Origin: an uncultured Flavobacteriales bacterium
Lineage (GTDB): Bacteria; Bacteroidota; Bacteroidia; Flavobacteriales_D; Crocinitomicaceae
Assembly: GCA_913059205.1 (NCBI GenBank)
Contig: CAJXRM010000005.1
Coordinates: 1 to 64,000, forward strand
Direction of reading: 5' to 3'
Length of the DNA: 64,000 nucleotides
The first letter of the stretch is position 1, and every line of letters begins with the position of its first letter. This document shows positions 61,801-64,000 of this stretch, one piece after another. The translations under genes and the position numbers were made by a program. The notes beneath the pieces were generated by a model. It was not told the DNA's origin. It saw nothing but the letters and a program-made list of their open reading frames with translations, and did no database searches.

Positions 61801-64000
61801 GCTTGTGGTATTGCATCTACATCTGTTGATATTTCAACGTTTGATTGTTCAAACGTAGGACCTAATACAGTTACTGTAACAGCAACTGACGTAAACGGAA
61901 ATTCTTCAACGTGTACTTCAACAGTAACGGTTGAAGATAACATTGCTCCAATTGCAATCTGTCAAGACGTAACAGTTCAATTAGATGCTGCAGGCTCTGC
62001 TTCTATTGTATCAACGGATATCGACAATGGGTCGAATGATGCTTGTGGAATAGCTTCAGTAACAGTTTCTCCAAGCACTTTTAACTGTGATGATTTAGGT
62101 GCTAACATAGTAACACTGACAGTTACTGATAACAATGGAAATGTTTCAACATGTACAGCAACAGTAACTGTTGAAGATAATATTGCACCTATAATTACTT
62201 GTCCTGGTGATATAGCAGTAACTAACGATCCAGGTGTTTGTGAAGCAATTGTTACTTTCACTGAACCAACCGTTACAGATAATTGTTCTATTTCACCAAA
62301 TCTTATTATTAATGGAGGTGGTGAATCAAATGACTTTACTGGATGGACTATCACAAATAATAGCGGGAATGGTTGGATACCTTCAGGTGCTTATGGTGAA
62401 TCTCATTCTGGAACATCAGCTTTTACAGGTTCATTCAGTTGGAATGTGAAAAATCAAGTAGTTGATCTTGTTTCTAATGGTTTTCCAGCAGCATATCTTG
62501 ATGGATCTCCTGATATTTTTGTTAGCGAGTGGTACAAGGCTAGTGCTTGTTGTTCTCCAACAGATGAATACTTCTTCAATGCAGAACTTCTAGATGCGTC
62601 TATGACAGTAATTGCAAATTATAATTTGGGATCTCAGGGAGCTCCTGTAGCTTCTACTAATGTTTGGCAAAACGTTACGAACACTTTTAGTGGATACCCA
62701 TCAGGAGTTCGTTTTGTTAGAATTACGCATGGTTCAAAAGATACTGAGTTTTGGGCTGGACATTATGGAACTTTAATTGATGACACAGAATTAAGACTGA
62801 CTGGATTACCGTTTACTCAAACTGCCGGTTTACCTTCTGGTTCAGCTTACCCAGTTGGTACTACAACCAATACTTTCGAAGTTACAGATGAGGCAGGAAA
62901 TACTTCAACTTGTTCATTCGATGTTACCGTAACGGATTCTGAAGCACCAATTGCCGTTTGTAATACTATTACCGTTCAATTGGATGCAACAGGTAATGCT
63001 TCAATAACAGTGGCTGATATCGACGGTGGTTCAACTGACAACTGCGGTATTGCTACTACATCAATTGATGTAACATCATTCGACTGTTTAAATGTTGGTG
63101 CTAATGCGGTTGTATTAACAGTGGAAGACATTTACGGAAATGTTTCTACTTGTACCTCAACAGTAACAGTAGAAGATAATGTTGCTCCAGTAGCGATGTG
63201 TCAAGACATCACAGTTCAATTGGATGCTACAGGAAACGCAACAATTACAACTGGAGATATTGACAATGGATCGAGCGATGCATGTGGAATTGCGTCATTG
63301 GCATTGGATATAACATCATTTGATTGTTCTAATGTAGGTTCCAACACTGTTATTTTAACTGTAACAGATAATAATACAAACGTCTCAACTTGTTCTTCAA
63401 CAGTTATGGTAGAAGACAATGTTGCACCGATCGCCATCTGTCAAGACATCACTGCTCAGTTAGATGCAACAGGTAATGTTTCTATCGTGCCTGGTGATAT
63501 TGATAATGGATCAAATGATGCATGTGGAATTGCTTCATTAACATTAGACATAATGGACTTTGATTGTTCAAACGTTGGTGCTAACACTGTAATATTAACA
63601 GTAGAAGATAACAATGGAAATACAACGACGTGCACATCTACTGTAACGGTAGAGGATAACGTTGCACCAATTGCTTTGTGTCAAGACATCACTGCTCAAT
63701 TAGATGCAACAGGAAATGTATCAATCACGCCAATGGATATTGATAACGGATCTAGCGATGCATGTGGAATAGCTTCGATGACTTTGGATATCATGGACTT
63801 CGATTGTTCTAATATCGGAGCAAACACTGTAGTATTAACTGTGACAGATGTCAACGGAAATTCATCGACATGTTCTTCAGTGGTTACAGTGGAGGATAAT
63901 ATAGCTCCTGTAATTACTTGTCCTGCAGATATTACGGTTTCAGCAGATCCTGGAGTATGTGATGCTAGTTCTGTAGCATTTGGCACTGCAACGGCTGTTG
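55846..64000 (+). CDS. Second giant HYR-repeat surface protein (3' end outside the window)
   Basis: At least 2718 codons open to the window edge; I checked the frame at several points and found no break. Signal peptide MKKLLTTLLLAVLTIVSPVLAQ. About 250-327: an Ig/PKD-like block. Residues 328-385: a thrombospondin type-3 calcium-binding repeat (DTDGDGIDDVSDNC, DVDGDGYGAACDCND) merging into a MopE-type NPGATEVDCNGIDDDC motif. About 469-645: a LamG/concanavalin-like lectin domain (ALDFDGIDDGVFVSD, GNWHHVAVSFN, DGRVDEVRIWG). From about 708: HYR-like 80-residue repeats mixed with true HYR domains. Two modules are nested inside repeats: an SSNGFLSF sandwich (about 1785-1979) and an FBA-like domain (about 2151-2318). 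Presumably ends in a T9SS signal beyond the window. Confidence 0.92.
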   Translation, partial: MKKLLTTLLLAVLTIVSPVLAQNPLSVADPAGTVITVNPGGFTPTIICGSGGGDIIGEPNNSGINGTIFRYTNASWNPYGNSPCTLFGVDYTLSQIIDANRNAPVCDPAAMDNMTYNSGLSNLANGILVYTGTTQYTYRSFGVNRTEVVNTRCTISFTDAGAATTVQAYDDGTRLYIPVAANFDMRVYIEAQSPSINLADNGCAGGQMAGGIYYGAIELFDRMANPTPAGSYIICTSFSAGSFYESTVTALASNTGPVAPGGSVDLNSSETAGAAGALTYSWSGPGSYGTQNVTINPAGPADNGLYTVIITDLFGCQNSATTNLIVSADTDGDGIDDVSDNCVTVFNPAQTDVDGDGYGAACDCNDNNAAINPGATEVDCNGIDDDCNALTVEVPAPALQTVVPLDQEICPNTSANIQINGSQVGIDYFLRDDSDNSVVDGPLPGTGSPVIFNTGNLAATTDFNVMASGGLSGALDFDGIDDGVFVSDAVLNNTTEGTIEAWVNLDALNAEPIFAKQHDGVNTYAAFNIGTYSGPGGTPVVGTPGVLYFHAANGTGFIAGSTPLTTGNWHHVAVSFNSTSASLYIDGSLDATTAGNFSIPNDLACTYTAISTWYGDYLDGRVDEVRIWGVAKSQSEIASNLYTCLIGNEANLNAYYKFEDGTGGVLDDATANTFDGTLSNMNTTSAWVTGVNVCSSCETQMSAVVTVTVDATAPIAVCQDITVVLDATGNATIVAADIDGGSTDFCPTTLSIPNALGSDQFDCTTVGTNIVTLTVTDDNGNTATCDATVTVEDNEFPTVTCNNVTVVLDGSGNGSITTDDIGGLTAADNCGIASVSASTTSFTCANVGANTITLTVTDDNSNVTTCDAIVTVEDNTLPNAICQPATVVLDAAGNGSVAVVNIDNGSNDNCGIASMSLDNTNFTCANIGANTVVLTVTDDNANVSTCSSTVTVQDNIDPIATCQNITVQLDVFGVGVITPAQIDNGSNDACGIANLALDNTIFGCGNVGANTVELTVTDNNGNTSTCNATVTVEDNVAPAAICQPVTVQLDASGNGSILVSDINNGSNDACGILSLALDVTTFDCSNVGSNTVILTVTDNNTNVSTCSAIVTVEDNIDPTAICQDVTIQLDPAGMASITTGDIDNGSNDICGIASLVLDQSNFSCADVGSNTVVLTVTDNNGNTSTCSANVTVQDTQAPMVVCPSDITLNAVTNNCGRIVTYNMVAVDNCSFTTTQTDGAGYTSGDLFPVGTTPQSYEITDQFGNTTLCSFNVTIVDNQNPSITGCPANITANTQSGICQSTVSWIQPTASDNCPGVVFTSSHAPGSVFPLGTTTVTYTATDASGNTNTCSFNVTVQDNEAPIFVDCPSDIAISNDPGVCEAATLLGSPTVTDNCTLVSVVPSFTGPFPVGTTVVTWTATDNSGNTSTCIQNVNVTDDENPIAVCTPITIQLDAAGNATITANDIDGGSSDNCSIATLTTSQTAFDCSHVGANTVTLTVEDIYGNSSSCDATVTVEDNVDPIAICQNITAQLDATGNVTITAAQIDNGSNDACGIAGLSLDITTFDCSNIGANAVVLTVTDNNGNSSTCNATVTVEDNVAPAAICQNIAIQLDAAGNASIVATDIDGGSTDACGILSYSADITNFTCADIGANSVVLTVTDLYSNASTCTSTVTVEDNVAPVADCQDITVQLDATGNVSIAGSDVNGVSTDACGPLTFTVVPNSFTCAEVGVNTVVLTVTDGSGNTSTCNADVTVEDNVAPVVNCSDITVQLDASGNATIVPGDVVPNMPAGYILDQTGTFAPSAAAGTNVFLGDDAVSGALPVGFNFDFYGNTYTQFYLSSNGFLSFDPAVSQGCCQGGVIPTNDAVNNVIAFDWDDLYPPGGGSLLYQTIGTAPNRQLIVSIVNMPLFPNSTPDVTSQVVLYETSNIIEIHTTQVTSDGSNQTMGIENANGTDGLTVPGRNSALWTASNDYVAFIPVPASGVSDACGIASTSVDISTFDCSNVGPNTVTVTATDVNGNSSTCTSTVTVEDNIAPIAICQDVTVQLDAAGSASIVSTDIDNGSNDACGIASVTVSPSTFNCDDLGANIVTLTVTDNNGNVSTCTATVTVEDNIAPIITCPGDIAVTNDPGVCEAIVTFTEPTVTDNCSISPNLIINGGGESNDFTGWTITNNSGNGWIPSGAYGESHSGTSAFTGSFSWNVKNQVVDLVSNGFPAAYLDGSPDIFVSEWYKASACCSPTDEYFFNAELLDASMTVIANYNLGSQGAPVASTNVWQNVTNTFSGYPSGVRFVRITHGSKDTEFWAGHYGTLIDDTELRLTGLPFTQTAGLPSGSAYPVGTTTNTFEVTDEAGNTSTCSFDVTVTDSEAPIAVCNTITVQLDATGNASITVADIDGGSTDNCGIATTSIDVTSFDCLNVGANAVVLTVEDIYGNVSTCTSTVTVEDNVAPVAMCQDITVQLDATGNATITTGDIDNGSSDACGIASLALDITSFDCSNVGSNTVILTVTDNNTNVSTCSSTVMVEDNVAPIAICQDITAQLDATGNVSIVPGDIDNGSNDACGIASLTLDIMDFDCSNVGANTVILTVEDNNGNTTTCTSTVTVEDNVAPIALCQDITAQLDATGNVSITPMDIDNGSSDACGIASMTLDIMDFDCSNIGANTVVLTVTDVNGNSSTCSSVVTVEDNIAPVITCPADITVSADPGVCDASSVAFGTATAV
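61198..61782 (+). other. 'SSNGFLSF' beta-sandwich module nested in a repeat unit
   Basis: A 585-bp (195-codon) insert between GDV and SDACGIA of a repeat unit, replacing nothing: removing it leaves a normal 80-residue unit. It reads LPVGFNFDFYGNTYTQFYLS, SNGFLSFDPAVSQGCCQGG, then VIAFDWDDLYPPGGG, APNRQLIVSI and TVPGRNSALWTAS. It is clearly homologous to the N-terminal domain of the first giant protein (VPIGFTFPFYGTNYTQVNFS, ASQGCCSGQVLPTG, APNRVFVVNF, VVPGRNATSWASA). The type resembles NIDO-like extracellular sandwiches. Confidence 0.85.
62296..62799 (+). other. FBA (F-box-associated, Fbs1-type glycan-binding) -like domain nested in a HYR domain
   Basis: About 168 residues (2151-2318 of the second giant protein) inserted after TVTDNCSIS of a HYR domain, which resumes at FTQTAGLPSGSAYPVGTT. 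The insert begins NLIINGGGES, then GW and NGW, SFSWNVKNQVVDLVSNGF, LDGSPDIFVSEWYKASACC, and ends YPSGVRFVRITHGSKDTEFW then AGHYG. From memory these follow the FBA domain of mammalian FBXO2/Fbs1 in order (NPCGEE, GDGW, SFEWCRKAQVIDLQAEG, LLDTTQPAIVVKDWYS, GVRFVRFEHGGQDSVYWKG). The Fbs1 sugar-contact aromatics Phe173, Tyr279 and Trp280 line up with Phe2197, Phe2302 and Trp2303 here. Binding of N-glycan-like sugars is an inference. Confidence 0.82.

Larger units (their letters stand above)
58222..64000 (+). repeat. HYR and 240-bp HYR-like repeat array in the second giant protein
   Basis: Unit starts (Asp codon of the E-D-N boundary) are at 58222, 58465, 58705, 58945, 59185 and 59425 (243 bp, then 240 bp). 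Three HYR domains follow (59425 to about 60150). Then 60391, 60631, 60871, 61111, 61936, 62176, 62935, 63175, 63415, 63655 and 63895. The two long intervals, 825 bp and 759 bp, mark units with nested domains; the first equals 240 + 585 bp exactly. The repeats closely resemble those of the first giant protein (CQDITVQLDATGN, DNGSNDACGIA). Confidence 0.9.

Noticed and set aside
61198-62799. Nested domains as assembly chimeras
   Set aside because: Both inserts keep frame, and for the first the flanks restore an exact 240-bp unit; a chimera would rarely do so. Long reads would still be a useful check.

Overview
The window is the left end of a short-read contig from a low-GC Bacteroidota bacterium, most likely a flavobacterium of the Crocinitomicaceae/Fluviicola type. 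The assignment is inferred from gene families, not from a database search. It rests on: rpoC followed by a DUF3467 gene, Bacteroidota-type -7 promoter boxes (TAnnTTTG) with little Shine-Dalgarno signal, type IX secretion (T9SS) C-terminal sorting domains, an S46 dipeptidyl-peptidase, M43 metalloproteases with PKD modules, and giant HYR-repeat surface proteins. Bases 1-49 are not genomic: they are an untrimmed Illumina Nextera i7 adapter, and rpoC is 5'-truncated because the contig begins there.

Layout. 50-8236: housekeeping (rpoC end, DUF3467, two lipoproteins, an M23 peptidase, a coiled-coil protein, zapA, rny). 8226-18929: a ten-gene, one-strand surface polysaccharide locus (UDP-sugar epimerase, Wzx flippase, Wzy-like polymerase, ligase-like protein, second SDR, GT4, NeuD/PglD-type acyltransferase, GT2, DegT aminotransferase, small PglC-type initiating transferase). 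18930-25000: ZIP transporter, methyltransferase, an orphan SiaB/SiaC switch pair, coaE, a membrane protein and a DPP11-like S46 peptidase. 25023-32273: lpd, two tandem M43/PKD/T9SS metalloproteases made by duplication, and lipA. 32389-41268: OsmC, rlmB, a small secreted protein, yjjG, upp, an ABC exporter, a signal-less periplasmic-binding-like protein, hemH, ahcY.

41329-64000: a TPR sensor kinase and LytTR regulator, a small secreted protein, then three tightly packed genes for a 2965-residue repeat protein, a Ycf48-type propeller protein and a second giant protein that runs off the window. The giants carry arrays of an 80-residue four-cysteine HYR-like repeat with an exact 240-bp period. 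Three globular modules are nested inside single repeat units: a lamin-tail-like domain, an 'SSNGFLSF' beta-sandwich, and a domain that closely resembles the eukaryotic F-box-associated (FBA) glycan-binding domain of Fbs1/FBXO2. The FBA-like insert, in a secreted bacterial adhesin, is the most striking observation.

Second theme: several genes have a perfect -7 box only 3-5 nt before the start codon, which predicts leaderless mRNAs. I saw no rRNA, tRNA, CRISPR array, insertion sequence or prophage.
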